This document shows positions 35,504-44,528 of a stretch of 64,000 nucleotides of DNA, in pieces. Within the stretch, counting starts at the first letter, position 1; every line of letters begins with the position of its first letter. Source of the stretch: Candidatus Nitricoxidivorans perseverans (lineage in GTDB: Bacteria; Pseudomonadota; Gammaproteobacteria; Burkholderiales; Rhodocyclaceae); NCBI GenBank assembly GCA_030246985.1, contig CP107246.1, forward strand, positions 1,676,282 through 1,740,281, in the 5' to 3' direction. The notes under the pieces were generated by a model. That model saw only the letters and a list, made by a program, of their open reading frames with translations. It was not told the DNA's origin and ran no database searches. Both the position numbers and the translations under genes were made by a program.

Positions 35504-36156
35504 GACAGCCCCTCCAGACCCAGCGTGCCCAGGGTCGCGCCCGGCGCCTTGCCGGCCAGCGCCTCCTTGTTCTTGAGATAGCTCATGAACAGGCTGCCGC
35601 CCTTGTGGCTGAAGCCGAGATCATCCACCGACAGCACGCGCAGGCCGAGGCTCACCTTGGCGCGGATCGGGTTGAGCAGCGGATCGAACGCCTCTTCCGT
35701 CACCGAAAAGTCGGTGACGCGCACCGGCACCGCGCGCTGCTTGCTCCACACGAACAGCGTAAGCGGCGCTTCCATCGGGATGATCTCCAGCGCGCCGCCG
35801 CCGGCCAGCGCGTTGTTGGCCTGCAGCGCGGCGCTGCCCGGATAGACCAGCGTCTCCAGCGCCGCCAGCTGCGGATGGATGCCGTGCTGCACGGCGTTGC
35901 CGTTCTGGCCGGGGAATTCCAGCTGATCGGTCGCGTCGATCTCGGCCTCCAGCTTGAAGGTCTCCACCGGCGGCCCCTTGATGCGCAAGGCTTCGGAACG
36001 CTCGCCGCCATCCGCCGCAACCGCCTGCACCTGCAGCGAGCGGCTCAGGTTGTCCGGGTTGTATTGCAGCGAGATCACGCGCCGCACCGCGCCGCTGTTG
36101 GGGTCCATCAGCACGATGCCGGCCTTGAGCAGTCGGGGGGATCCTGGGAATGCCAT
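35500..36156 (-). CDS. eCIS tube-initiator/adaptor protein ('CIS tube protein' type)
   Basis: 218 aa. ISLQYNPDNLSRSLQVQ, KLEAEIDATDQLE, LTLFVWSKQRAVPVRVTDFSVTEEAFDPLLNPIRAKVSLGLRVL are characteristic of eCIS proteins found just before LysM, in which a tube-like fold is fused to a short adaptor. It probably forms the first ring on the hub. Its start lies 41 nt after the stop of the DUF4157 protein. Confidence 0.75.
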   Translation of the reverse strand: MAFPGSPRLLKAGIVLMDPNSGAVRRVISLQYNPDNLSRSLQVQAVAADGGERSEALRIKGPPVETFKLEAEIDATDQLEFPGQNGNAVQHGIHPQLAALETLVYPGSAALQANNALAGGGALEIIPMEAPLTLFVWSKQRAVPVRVTDFSVTEEAFDPLLNPIRAKVSLGLRVLSVDDLGFSHKGGSLFMSYLKNKEALAGKAPGATLGTLGLEGLS

Positions 36157-36197
36157 GTCGTCGTTCCTAATTCATGCGGTCATTGTTTTGAATTTCT

Positions 36198-39038
36198 TCA
36201 AACCTTCGGGGGCGCCTGCGCAGCCGATTCCAGAGGGCGCTTGACCGGAAACATCTTGCCGCGATCATGGGGGTCGCGCAGACCTGGCATGTCCGGGTCG
36301 TTGACCCAGTCGGTGACGGTGCGCAGCTTGTATTTATTCCCCCGGCGCACGCTGTCGCCGCCAACGCCAGGATCGACAATCACCCATTCATCGCCTTTGG
36401 GCTGCACATTTGGAAAACGGCTGGTGAGGACGGACATCGGGAGAAGGTCATCCTTCACATCACGGGCGATATTGAGTGCCGCATTGGCGAGGGGATTGTA
36501 GGCGTCCGCCAATTCCTTTCGCATCTGGTCATGGGTTCTTTCCGCGGTGCCATGCCCCTGGAACAGGTCGTTGCCCTGCGCATTCACGTCCACCAGCACC
36601 GCGTTCTCCAGCCGCCAGGCGCCGTGGAACTTTTCGTTGAGCCCGTCGTAGCCGAGATGATTCCAGAAGATCACGTGATCGCCGATGGCCAGATCCTTTT
36701 CCGAAGCGGGGCGCATTTCTCGCACCGATAGCGCCTTGGGCGACTTGCGCCAGTCCTCGACGTTGGGATCCGGAAAGCCGGTATAAGTCAGCCACATTTC
36801 GATGGCGCCGTCCTTGACCAGGCGGTCGAACTTGGTCTGGCCGATGGTTTCGGCGAAGGTGCGGTAGTGGATCACATTGACCAGGTAATCGCAGTGGATC
36901 AGCGTTTTCTTGCAGATGTTCGGGTCCGGATCCTCGGGTTTCTGGCGCCCCGGCCCTTGCGGCGTGAACAGCTTGGTCAGCGCCTCGAAACCGTGCTGTT
37001 TGCCGTGGGGCGTGAGCCGGAAGTAGTAGATGAGGCCGCTGTCCAGCACCACATCGCTCCAATACGGGCGCGCAGCCGCGTTGACGCGCGCGTTCTTCAT
37101 CTGGTTGGTGGCGTCGTAATCCGGGCAGTCCCCCGCCTTCATGTTTTCCGGGTAGTCGAAGGCTTGCGCGCTCTGCGATTCGCGCATCAGCTGGCTGGTG
37201 CGCATGCGCTTGAATATCTCGGTGCGCAATTCCGCCAGGTCGGCGAAATGCAGCTCGTCCTCGGTGATGGCGAGCAGGTCGCGCAGTATCCGGCCGGCGA
37301 GCGGACGTTCACCGGCGGCGAAGAACTGGTTGAGGAGCCACGGCGTGAACAGCGCGGCGAACTGCTCCCGGTAGGGCGCCTTCCTCAAGTCGTTGGACAG
37401 CGCGTTGTAATTGGCCGCGCCGCTGCCGAACACCTCGCCCAGCGGCACGTTTTTCGTCGACAGGTCGGTGAGCAGGAGCATGATGTTCTGGCGGTCGCCC
37501 GCGGTGACGATGCCGTCCTGCATCTCCAGGATCAGCAGCACCTTCTGCCGGGTTTGCAGCTTGAACTCGGGCTTGCCCGCCTTCCATTTCCGCACCACCT
37601 GGCGCGCCTTGTCGTCGCTGTAGTAACCGCCCTGAATCTTGTTTTCCTTGGTAATGCCGTTCAGGTATTCAATCAGTTCGTCGTCACTGTAAGTGAGCTC
37701 CGCCCCGAACAGGCTGGGTACAAAAAACAGGATGTCGCGGAATGTCCGCCAGGCGCTTTCCGCCACGGTGGCGCGTTGCAGGACAGGCGCGGATTTCACG
37801 ATGCCGCCCGTTTGTTGCACCACATGGGTCAATTCATGCGCCAGCAGGTGTTTGCCTTCATGGGAATGCGGCTCGTATGAGCCGTTGGCAAACACGATGT
37901 CCGTGCCGGAAGTGTAGGCCAGCGCCTCAACCGCCCCCGCCGATCGGGCGGCGCGCGCATCGGTGTGGATGCGCACGTTGCCGAAGTCACGGCCGAAGCG
38001 CGCTTCCATTAATCCGCGCGTCGCGGCGTCGAGCGGCCGGCCCGACTCGGCGAGCACATCATTCACCAGCTCGGGTGCGCCGTCGCGCGTGGAACCGCCC
38101 GCCGCCTTGCGCTGCACCGTCGCGCCCTCCTCCTTTTTCTTTTGTTCCTGCGCGGCGCTCGACTCGCTCGCCGGTTTGAGCTTCAGTTCTTCGTCCAGCA
38201 GCGAGAACGGCTTTGGCTTGTAGCCGTAGCTCGGTGTGGGAAATCGCAGCGGCAGCGCCGACGACGTGGGCGCCAGCGCCGGGAAGGTTTCGATTCTCTC
38301 AAAGGGCAGCCTGCCGACACCGCTGAATGCCGCGCGCCGCCAGGCCGCCTCCTCCGCCTCCTGCTGTCTCGCCGCGGGCGTGCCGGGCATGTAGCGCATG
38401 CCGGCGCGGAACCTGGCCATGTCCTGCGCCAGCGCATCGGCCCCGGGCTTGGCCGGCTTCTTCTCGCCGCTGATCTGCTCGGTGTAGGAGAAGGTGATCA
38501 TCGCCTTGGTGGGATTGTCGACCGGACCTTCGTAGGTGATCTGCACCTTCAGGCCCGGCGCGATCTTGTCCAGCGGAATCTCGGGAATCTGCGCCGGCAG
38601 TTCCTTGTGCGTCGCCGCCAGCGCCGCCACCGCGCCGGCGGCCGCCGCGCCGGTGATGACCTTGCCCGGCAGGGTGCCGATGAAGCTTTCGCCCGCCTCC
38701 TTGGCCCCCTTCACCAGCGGGTCTTGTTCCGCTTTCTCCTTGAGCTTCTTGCCGATCTCGGTTTCGAGGAAAGCCTCGCCGACCTTCTGCGCCGCCTCCT
38801 TCAGTTTCTCCTCCTCGGTCTTCGGCTTGTCCTCGCGCTGCACCTGCGTGACGGGAACGCGCGACAGCGACAAGCCCGCTTGGGGCAAACCGCGTCCGCT
38901 CGCCACCGCGTCGGCGGCGCGGTCGGCCTCGCGCTCGTAGGCGTCGTCCGGCGCACCGATGCGCAGCGTGGGTTTGCGCTGCAACCAGGGACGGGCGGCG
39001 GCGCCTTCCTGTCGGGCGGCGTAGGCGCGCTCAGCCAT
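36198..39038 (-). CDS. DUF4157 (eCIS core domain) protein with putative papain-like effector domain
   Basis: 946 aa. The start is set at MAERAYAARQEG, overlapping the previous stop by 8 nt; the longer frame runs over that gene. Residues 1-60 are Ala/Arg-rich. Hydrophobic Ala-rich stretch near 128-143. DUF4157 occupies about 313-411 with HELTH at 401-405 and the usual FGRDFGNVRIHTDARAA motif. The C-terminal part (412-946) is unique. It has a helical middle and then a possible thiol-hydrolase/papain-like core: C716 in TLIHCDYLVNVIHY, GDHVIFWNH (H794) and ENAVLVDVN (811-819). DUF4157 proteins are eCIS-associated and often toxins. This is the best cargo candidate of the locus. The catalytic assignment is my inference. 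Confidence 0.7.
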   Translation of the reverse strand: MAERAYAARQEGAAARPWLQRKPTLRIGAPDDAYEREADRAADAVASGRGLPQAGLSLSRVPVTQVQREDKPKTEEEKLKEAAQKVGEAFLETEIGKKLKEKAEQDPLVKGAKEAGESFIGTLPGKVITGAAAAGAVAALAATHKELPAQIPEIPLDKIAPGLKVQITYEGPVDNPTKAMITFSYTEQISGEKKPAKPGADALAQDMARFRAGMRYMPGTPAARQQEAEEAAWRRAAFSGVGRLPFERIETFPALAPTSSALPLRFPTPSYGYKPKPFSLLDEELKLKPASESSAAQEQKKKEEGATVQRKAAGGSTRDGAPELVNDVLAESGRPLDAATRGLMEARFGRDFGNVRIHTDARAARSAGAVEALAYTSGTDIVFANGSYEPHSHEGKHLLAHELTHVVQQTGGIVKSAPVLQRATVAESAWRTFRDILFFVPSLFGAELTYSDDELIEYLNGITKENKIQGGYYSDDKARQVVRKWKAGKPEFKLQTRQKVLLILEMQDGIVTAGDRQNIMLLLTDLSTKNVPLGEVFGSGAANYNALSNDLRKAPYREQFAALFTPWLLNQFFAAGERPLAGRILRDLLAITEDELHFADLAELRTEIFKRMRTSQLMRESQSAQAFDYPENMKAGDCPDYDATNQMKNARVNAAARPYWSDVVLDSGLIYYFRLTPHGKQHGFEALTKLFTPQGPGRQKPEDPDPNICKKTLIHCDYLVNVIHYRTFAETIGQTKFDRLVKDGAIEMWLTYTGFPDPNVEDWRKSPKALSVREMRPASEKDLAIGDHVIFWNHLGYDGLNEKFHGAWRLENAVLVDVNAQGNDLFQGHGTAERTHDQMRKELADAYNPLANAALNIARDVKDDLLPMSVLTSRFPNVQPKGDEWVIVDPGVGGDSVRRGNKYKLRTVTDWVNDPDMPGLRDPHDRGKMFPVKRPLESAAQAPPKV

Positions 39039-39321
39039 GACGGGGCCCGCCATTTTCCGCCGTGCCCGAACGGGCGATCCCGGCGAGCGACCGCGCCAGG
39101 GCATTGCCCAGAAGGTGCGAGTCATAGTGCGCCGGCAGCGAGATGCTGGCGCGCGCGTTCGGCAGGCTGGCGTCGCGCAGGGCGGACGCCGAGCGCAGTT
39201 CATGGCCCAGCGCCTCGTGCAGCGCGGCGATCAACGCCGCTTCGTCGATCCGGGTGAAATCGCGCAACACCAGATGATCGATGTGCAGGTGAATTGCGCC
39301 CGGTCCCGGCGTCGCGCTCAT
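39031..39321 (-). CDS. Small eCIS-locus protein
   Basis: 96 aa, starts with ATGA overlap on the AAA+ ATPase stop and itself overlaps the DUF4157 start by 8 nt. It contains HLHIDHLVLRDFTRIDEAALIAALHEAL near the N-terminus and SISLPAHYDSHLLGNALARSLAG near the end, as seen in short conserved proteins that sit between ATPase and DUF4157 genes in eCIS loci. No enzymatic motif. It may be a loading chaperone for the cargo, judging only from position. Confidence 0.65.
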   Translation of the reverse strand: MSATPGPGAIHLHIDHLVLRDFTRIDEAALIAALHEALGHELRSASALRDASLPNARASISLPAHYDSHLLGNALARSLAGIARSGTAENGGPRHG

Positions 39322-41243
39322 CGCCAGCCTCCCATTTCCGCCTCGTTGATCGGCTTTTCCAGTTTCGAGAATTCGGTGCGCGCGGCACGGGCGAGGTGGG
39401 TCATGGACAGGGGCGTACCGTCCTCCGCGGCAAGGAAGGCGGCGTTCATGGCGATGTTGCGGATGTTGCCGCCGGCGACGTGCAGGCGCGCCAATTGATC
39501 GAGCTTGAGTTCGTCGCGGGGCAATGCCTCGGGAAATATGCGCCGCCAGATCTCGGCGCGTTGCGCCACGTCCGGGAACGGGAATTGCACCATGAAGCGG
39601 ATGCGCCGCAGGAAGGCGGTGTCGAGCGACGACTTCAAATTGGTGGTCAGTATCGACAGCCCCCGATAGGACTCCATGCGCTGCAACAGATAGGCGAGTT
39701 CGATGTTGGCGTAGCGGTCGTGGCTGTCCTTGACTTCGCTGCGCTTGCCGAACAGCGCGTCCGCTTCGTCGAACAGCAGCACCGCGCCGCTGGTCTCCGC
39801 CGCGGCGAAGAGCCGTTCAAGGTTCTTTTCGGTCTCGCCGATGTATTTGCTCACCACCGCCGAGAGGTCGATGCGGTAAAGATCGAGTCCCAGCTCGCCC
39901 GCCAAGACCTCCGCCGCCAGCGTCTTGCCGGTGCCGCTCTCGCCCGCGAACAGCGCGCTGATGCCGAGCCCTCGTTCGCTTTTGCCGGCGAAGCCCCACT
40001 GCTCGTAAACCGTGGCGCGGTGGCGGACCTGGCGCGCGACGTCGCGAAGAACGGCCAGTTGCGGCGCGGGCAGGACCAGGTCGTCCCATGTGGCGTGCGG
40101 CGCGATGCGCCGCGCCAGGCTTTCCAGACCGCCGCGCGCGCGGCGCCGGCAAATCCGCCACAGGGTCCGCGGCACGGCGCCGTTGTTCGTTTCCGCGCGC
40201 GCCTCTTTCGCGGCGGCGGCGATATCGTCGGCGGAGAAATCGAAATGCGCCGTGAGGGACGGCAGCGTCGCGCCGCCCATCTCCGCCGCATCCTCCCCTG
40301 GAACATCCGCCAACGCATCGCGCCACAGGCCGAGTTGCTCGGTAGCCAGCGGTTTGCGTATCTCCATCAGGATGCAGCGCTGCCGCACGGCGGCCGGGGG
40401 CTTGCCGAGCAGGATCACGGGGCATGACATGCGGTCGAGCAGCGGGACGAGATGCGCTTCATGGGCGTTGTCCGTCTCGATAACGAGCGCGCCAGCCATG
40501 AGCACGCATTCACGCGTGAGCAACCGCGCCAGCAACGCGCGCTCACCGGCGTCGGGCGGTATGTCGTGCGCGCGCATGAGCAATGGGCGCAGCGCCAGCA
40601 AGCCGCAGGCATGCGCCGCCACCGCGCAGGCGCCGCCGAGGTCCTGGCCATACAGGCCGATGAGCGGAAACCGGCCCTGCGCCTCGCTCCAAAGGTGATG
40701 CAGGCGCTCCGCCTGTTGTCGTTGGGAAGGGGGCAGCGGCAACGCATCAGGAAGATCGCGCAGCAGTCCGGACAGCCGGTCATCCTGGGCAAAAACGCCG
40801 AGCAGGAAATGCAGAATGCGCTCGTCGATGGACAGCCGGGCGGTGGCAAGCCTGGAGGTGTCGCCGAGATTGATCAGCTGCCAGTGACGCAAGGGCGCCT
40901 GGGGAGAGCAGGCACTCCAGTGGGGATCGGGCAAGGCCGCGAGCGCCAGGCCGAAGGTGGGATATTCGGCGCGGGAGCCCTCCTGATTCGCCGCGCAGAG
41001 ACGGGCGATGGACGCCTCCAGTTCCACGCCGGCGCAAAGCAGCAATACCATGCGCTCGAAAGCGGACAGGCCGAACCGCTCGCACAGAAAATCGAGGGCA
41101 AGCGAGGTGTCCGAAGGCTTTTCCGGGATATTGTCCGTCTTGCGGACGAGCGCGTTTTCCAGAAACTCCCGCAACCAGGCCAGCTCACCGTCCAGGGCGT
41201 GCCGGTTGGCCTCGATCCATTGAATACCGTCTGGCGCGTTCAT
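39318..41243 (-). CDS. eCIS AAA+ ATPase (Pvc15-like)
   Basis: 641 aa from MNAPDGIQWIEANRHALDGE. The C-terminal third is a complete AAA+ module: Walker A GESGTGKT, Walker B VLLFDEADALFG, arginine-rich LRRIRFMVQFPFPD and a lid domain. The N-terminal 350 residues are a helical eCIS-specific domain with a degenerate second nucleotide fold. Pvc15-type ATPases are needed for particle loading or stability rather than for recycling a contracted sheath. It overlaps both neighbours by ATGA. A longer open frame continues to 42719 but is a shadow of the DUF4255 gene. Confidence 0.9.
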   Translation of the reverse strand: MNAPDGIQWIEANRHALDGELAWLREFLENALVRKTDNIPEKPSDTSLALDFLCERFGLSAFERMVLLLCAGVELEASIARLCAANQEGSRAEYPTFGLALAALPDPHWSACSPQAPLRHWQLINLGDTSRLATARLSIDERILHFLLGVFAQDDRLSGLLRDLPDALPLPPSQRQQAERLHHLWSEAQGRFPLIGLYGQDLGGACAVAAHACGLLALRPLLMRAHDIPPDAGERALLARLLTRECVLMAGALVIETDNAHEAHLVPLLDRMSCPVILLGKPPAAVRQRCILMEIRKPLATEQLGLWRDALADVPGEDAAEMGGATLPSLTAHFDFSADDIAAAAKEARAETNNGAVPRTLWRICRRRARGGLESLARRIAPHATWDDLVLPAPQLAVLRDVARQVRHRATVYEQWGFAGKSERGLGISALFAGESGTGKTLAAEVLAGELGLDLYRIDLSAVVSKYIGETEKNLERLFAAAETSGAVLLFDEADALFGKRSEVKDSHDRYANIELAYLLQRMESYRGLSILTTNLKSSLDTAFLRRIRFMVQFPFPDVAQRAEIWRRIFPEALPRDELKLDQLARLHVAGGNIRNIAMNAAFLAAEDGTPLSMTHLARAARTEFSKLEKPINEAEMGGWR

Positions 41244-42562
41244 GCCGGAATACTCATGCGCTGCGTTGCGTCGAATTGCGGCGGCGTCCCGGCGCGATTC
41301 ACCAGCAGACTGTCCGCGCCGTCGACACGCAACCGCAGCCATTGCGGGCCGGCCGCGAGTTCTGGGAACACGAAGGCAAGGCTGCCGGTTTGCGTGGCGA
41401 AGCCGCCCGGCAAGGCCTCGTGGCCGCCCGCGTTGAGGCTGACTTTTTGTCCCGGCCTGACCTGCGGGGTAAATGCCAGCGTCAGCGTGACCGCGCCGCT
41501 GCCGGCATCGCGCGCGGCGGTGGAGGCCGGAATGTCGAGACGCGGCGCCAGCGACAGGGGCAGCGCGTTGGTGCTGCGCGCCTCCGTTTCGCCCGCGCGT
41601 TGCAGCATCAGCGTGACGTTCCACGTTCCCGGCGGCCAGGCGACTTGCGCGGCGGCGTCGTTGGGCAGGGCGATGCTCACGGTTTCGCCATTGGCGTTGA
41701 TGCCCAGGTTGAGGTCGATCGGGTCGTTCAGGCGCGGGTGTTCGAAGCGCGCCACCATGCCGCTGCCCTCCAGATTGTGTCCGCGCAGGGTTAGCGTGTC
41801 GCCCGGCAGCGCGGCCAGCTGCTGATTCGGCGGCTCGATGGCGGTGAGCATGGGATAAGGCGGAATCAGGCTGGCGCCGGCCACCACGCCGCGTTCGCGG
41901 CCACTGCCCGGATCGACCGCGCCGCGCGTCAGCACCGGCAATGCGGCGCGCGTGGCGCGGCGCGCCTCGATCAACACCACCGATACCTGATAGGCGGCGG
42001 TTGGCCGGTAATGCGCCTGCATGGCCGACCACAGCCTGGACATTTCCTCCGTGCCCATGGTCACCGGCGTGATCCTGATCTGCTCGACCTGATCGGCGAG
42101 ATCGGCGGCGGAGAGCGCCTGAAAGGCCGGCGGCAGGATGGCGCCGGGCACGGTGCCACCGCCGAGCGCGGTGCGGATGGCCTGCCGGTCCAGCACCGGC
42201 GTCTCGTGCATCAGGTGCATGGCAAACCCCAGCAGGATTTCGCCGTGCAGTTCCGCCTTGCCGTAGGCGGTGAGCAGGTAATGCAGGTCCAGGGCCAGCG
42301 GCGGATTGGCGAGGCGCGCGCCGCGCCCGTCGCGCGACGGCAGGCCCTCGTTGCGCCAGCCGGTGTTGGGCGTCACCTGATGCATGAACAGATTGAGTTG
42401 CGTCTTGCCGTTCGCGGCATCCACCGCGATGGTATCGGGCGGCACGGCCGTGACATCCACGTTGCTGCCCAGCGATCCGGTGATGTTGTGATCGATGAGA
42501 CCGTTGTTGAGCAGATCGCGCAACACGGCGGTGACGGCGGCGATGGCCAGCGGGCTGCTCAT
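41240..42562 (-). CDS. eCIS tail terminator/cap, DUF4255 (Pvc16-like)
   Basis: 440 aa. The N-terminal 190 residues (AIAAVTAVLRDLLNNGLID, LNLFMHQVTPNTGWRNEGLP, LDLHYLLTAYGKAELHGEILLGFAMHLMHETP) are the DUF4255/Pvc16 signature. The C-terminal half is Ig-like (DTLTLRGHNLEGSG, GTWNVTLMLQ). Pvc16 caps the tube and sheath. The additional Ig-like half is longer than the minimal Pvc16 and may be exposed on the particle end. Confidence 0.88.
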   Translation of the reverse strand: MSSPLAIAAVTAVLRDLLNNGLIDHNITGSLGSNVDVTAVPPDTIAVDAANGKTQLNLFMHQVTPNTGWRNEGLPSRDGRGARLANPPLALDLHYLLTAYGKAELHGEILLGFAMHLMHETPVLDRQAIRTALGGGTVPGAILPPAFQALSAADLADQVEQIRITPVTMGTEEMSRLWSAMQAHYRPTAAYQVSVVLIEARRATRAALPVLTRGAVDPGSGRERGVVAGASLIPPYPMLTAIEPPNQQLAALPGDTLTLRGHNLEGSGMVARFEHPRLNDPIDLNLGINANGETVSIALPNDAAAQVAWPPGTWNVTLMLQRAGETEARSTNALPLSLAPRLDIPASTAARDAGSGAVTLTLAFTPQVRPGQKVSLNAGGHEALPGGFATQTGSLAFVFPELAAGPQWLRLRVDGADSLLVNRAGTPPQFDATQRMSIPA

Positions 42563-43260
42563 GATGCGCCCGCGCCGCGTTTGAGATAGTCGCCCAGCGA
42601 CAGCGTCGGCTGGCTCGCCGCGCGCGGGCGCGGCGCGGGCGGCGACGCCGGGATGTTCGCCCGGACTTCGACGCGGCCGATGGTGATATGCACCGTGGGC
42701 GCGGTCCGCGCGCCGGCATCGGCGAGAGGAACGGTCACGGCGGAAAATGGCGCGGTGGATTCCGCCTTGGCCTCGTATTGCGGCAACAGCGGCGCCCAGG
42801 GCTCAGGCGCGGCGGCGGGGGTGTCTCGTTCGCCCAGGGTCGCCGGCGTTTCCGGTGGGACGGCGAGGCGAGAAACGACAGGGGCCGGCAATGGCGGTGC
42901 CACCTGGGCATTCTCTTGCGCCGCGCTCACGAGCGGGACGCGTGTCGATTCGACTTGGCGCGGCGTGCCGTCGCCGCGCGCCGCCGGCGCTGACGCATTC
43001 GCCGCCTCCGCCGCGGCGGAACGTTGCGGCGAATGAATGTCGGCGGGCGATTCGCCGAGGGCGGGAGCGGTGCGCCCGGCTGCCTGCGATTGCGGAGTAG
43101 CCGGGACAAGCGCCGCGCTTCCCGCCGCGGCGGCGGCGGCCGTGTCCGCGACGTTGCCGTTCGGCTCCTCCGCGGGCGCGAACAGGCTCTGCAGCCGCGG
43201 CGCGATCAACGGCGCCGCGCCGATGCTGCGTTGCGCCAGCCGGGTGAGGAAGTCGCTCAT
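42559..43260 (-). CDS. Ala/Pro-rich disordered protein of the eCIS locus
   Basis: 233 aa from MSDFLTRLAQRSIG. A short structured N-terminus (TRLAQRSIGAAPLIAPRLQSLF) is followed by about 150 residues of low-complexity Ala/Pro/Glu sequence. The C-terminal THVHITIGRVEVRAN-type strand (TVHITIGRVEVRANIP) and a final SLGDYLKRG are also found at the ends of short proteins in other eCIS loci. No homologue that I can name. Starts with an ATGA overlap. Perhaps a linker, baseplate rod or assembly factor. Confidence 0.65.
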   Translation of the reverse strand: MSDFLTRLAQRSIGAAPLIAPRLQSLFAPAEEPNGNVADTAAAAAAGSAALVPATPQSQAAGRTAPALGESPADIHSPQRSAAAEAANASAPAARGDGTPRQVESTRVPLVSAAQENAQVAPPLPAPVVSRLAVPPETPATLGERDTPAAAPEPWAPLLPQYEAKAESTAPFSAVTVPLADAGARTAPTVHITIGRVEVRANIPASPPAPRPRAASQPTLSLGDYLKRGAGAS

Positions 43261-43985
43261 GCCGTCACCCTCTGCAAATAGGCGTTGCGGCGCGCCGGGC
43301 CCATGCCGAGGATGTCGGCCTCGCGCCAGCCGTAGGCGCGCGCCAGCAGATGCACCTCCGTCAACAGGCGTTGCGCCCGCGCATCCACTTCCTTCCACAG
43401 GATGTGCGCGATATCGAGCACCGCCTGCCAGCGATGTCCGCAGACGGGGCAGGCCAGCTCGAACAGCAGCTCCGCCTGCGGGTCGGCCCGCAGCGCGGCC
43501 TGGGCGATGGCCGCGCCAAGCGTTTCCGGCAGTTCGTCCGCGGCGATGGGCGCGTCGTCGCGCGCCGCCTCGACCACGCAGCGCCGCAGCAGCATGCGGC
43601 GTGCCTCCGCGACCTCGGTCGCGCCCGCCGCGGCGGCGAGATCGAAACTGTCGAGCGGTCGCAGGCACAGGCGGTAGCCCTCGACATCGAGCGTGCGCTC
43701 GCCGACACCGGCGTCCGGCATGCGCAGCGCGTCGCAGGAAACCTCGAATTCCGCCGCCTCGCCGCATCGCGGGCAGGCGCAACGGCCGTTCAGGGCATCG
43801 CCGAACGTGGCCAGGCGCAAGGCCAGCAGCCGCGCATCGCGCCGGCCGATGGGCAGCGACGCCAGCTCGTCGCGGGAGCGCGACGGTTCCGCCGCCATCA
43901 GCAAGACGAGCGCCTGGTCGATGGGATGGCGACCGCGCGCGGCCTCCCATGCGGCCAGGATGTCGGCGTCGCCGAGCGGGCGCAT
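43257..43985 (-). CDS. eCIS baseplate-hub assembly chaperone-like protein (T4 gp28-like)
   Basis: 242 aa. Two zinc-knuckle pairs are visible: CACPRCG (near residue 70) and CPVCG (near 185), each followed by an aromatic or hydrophobic strand. The N-terminus (LGDADILAAWEAARGRHPIDQALVLL) and C-terminus (LARAYGWREADILGMGPARRNAYL) match proteins annotated as T4-family baseplate hub assembly chaperones in eCIS loci. The start lies 9 nt after the tube gene stop, and a longer open frame continues over the tube gene and is rejected. Confidence 0.7.
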   Translation of the reverse strand: MRPLGDADILAAWEAARGRHPIDQALVLLMAAEPSRSRDELASLPIGRRDARLLALRLATFGDALNGRCACPRCGEAAEFEVSCDALRMPDAGVGERTLDVEGYRLCLRPLDSFDLAAAAGATEVAEARRMLLRRCVVEAARDDAPIAADELPETLGAAIAQAALRADPQAELLFELACPVCGHRWQAVLDIAHILWKEVDARAQRLLTEVHLLARAYGWREADILGMGPARRNAYLQRVTA

Positions 43986-43993
43986 GATCCGTC

Positions 43994-44518
43994 TCAGGCC
44001 GGTTCGGTGAAGCCCGGCTCGGCCGGCTCGGCCACTTCGTAGTCGCGCTCCCATCCCTCGTTTTCCAGCTTGATGTGCTGGATGGCCACCGCGTTGGCGT
44101 TGGCGTCGAGATCGGGCAGGGCCTGGAACTCCGAGACCCAGCAGCGATACAGCTTGTATGCCAGCACCAGTTGCCCGGCCTCGTTGTAAACCTCGAGGAT
44201 GAGGTCCTTGCGGAAATCCTTCAGCGACACCTCGCTGCCCAGGCCGGAACCGTAATTCCATACCTTGTTGGCCCATTTCTCGAACTCGGCGTCGTGCGTG
44301 ACGCCGCGCTCCAGCGTGATGGCCTCGTATTTGGTGCGTCCCGGCGACTTGCGCGAACTGGAGGGATCGCCGCCTTCGCGATGCTCGACGACCTCGGTGC
44401 TGCGCTTGAGCGCGCTGACCTTGGAAACGCCCGCGACATAGCGGCCATCCCATTTGACGCGGAATTTGAAATTCTTGTAGGGATCGAAACGCCGTGCGTT
44501 GACTGTGAACTGTGCCAT
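43994..44518 (-). CDS. eCIS inner tube protein (gp19/Hcp fold, Pvc1/5-like)
   Basis: 174 aa. DPYKNFKFRVKWDGRYVAGVSKVSALKRSTEVVEHREGG, KYEAITLERGVTHDAEFEKWANKVW and VLAYKLYRCWVSEFQALPDLDANANAVAIQHIKLENEGWERD match T4 gp19-like phage tail tube proteins. Only one tube gene is present, against two in some cassettes. It follows the sheath gene by 10 nt. Polymerises as stacked hexamers around the payload. Confidence 0.92.
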   Translation of the reverse strand: MAQFTVNARRFDPYKNFKFRVKWDGRYVAGVSKVSALKRSTEVVEHREGGDPSSSRKSPGRTKYEAITLERGVTHDAEFEKWANKVWNYGSGLGSEVSLKDFRKDLILEVYNEAGQLVLAYKLYRCWVSEFQALPDLDANANAVAIQHIKLENEGWERDYEVAEPAEPGFTEPA

Positions 44519-44528
44519 GGGTCACTCC

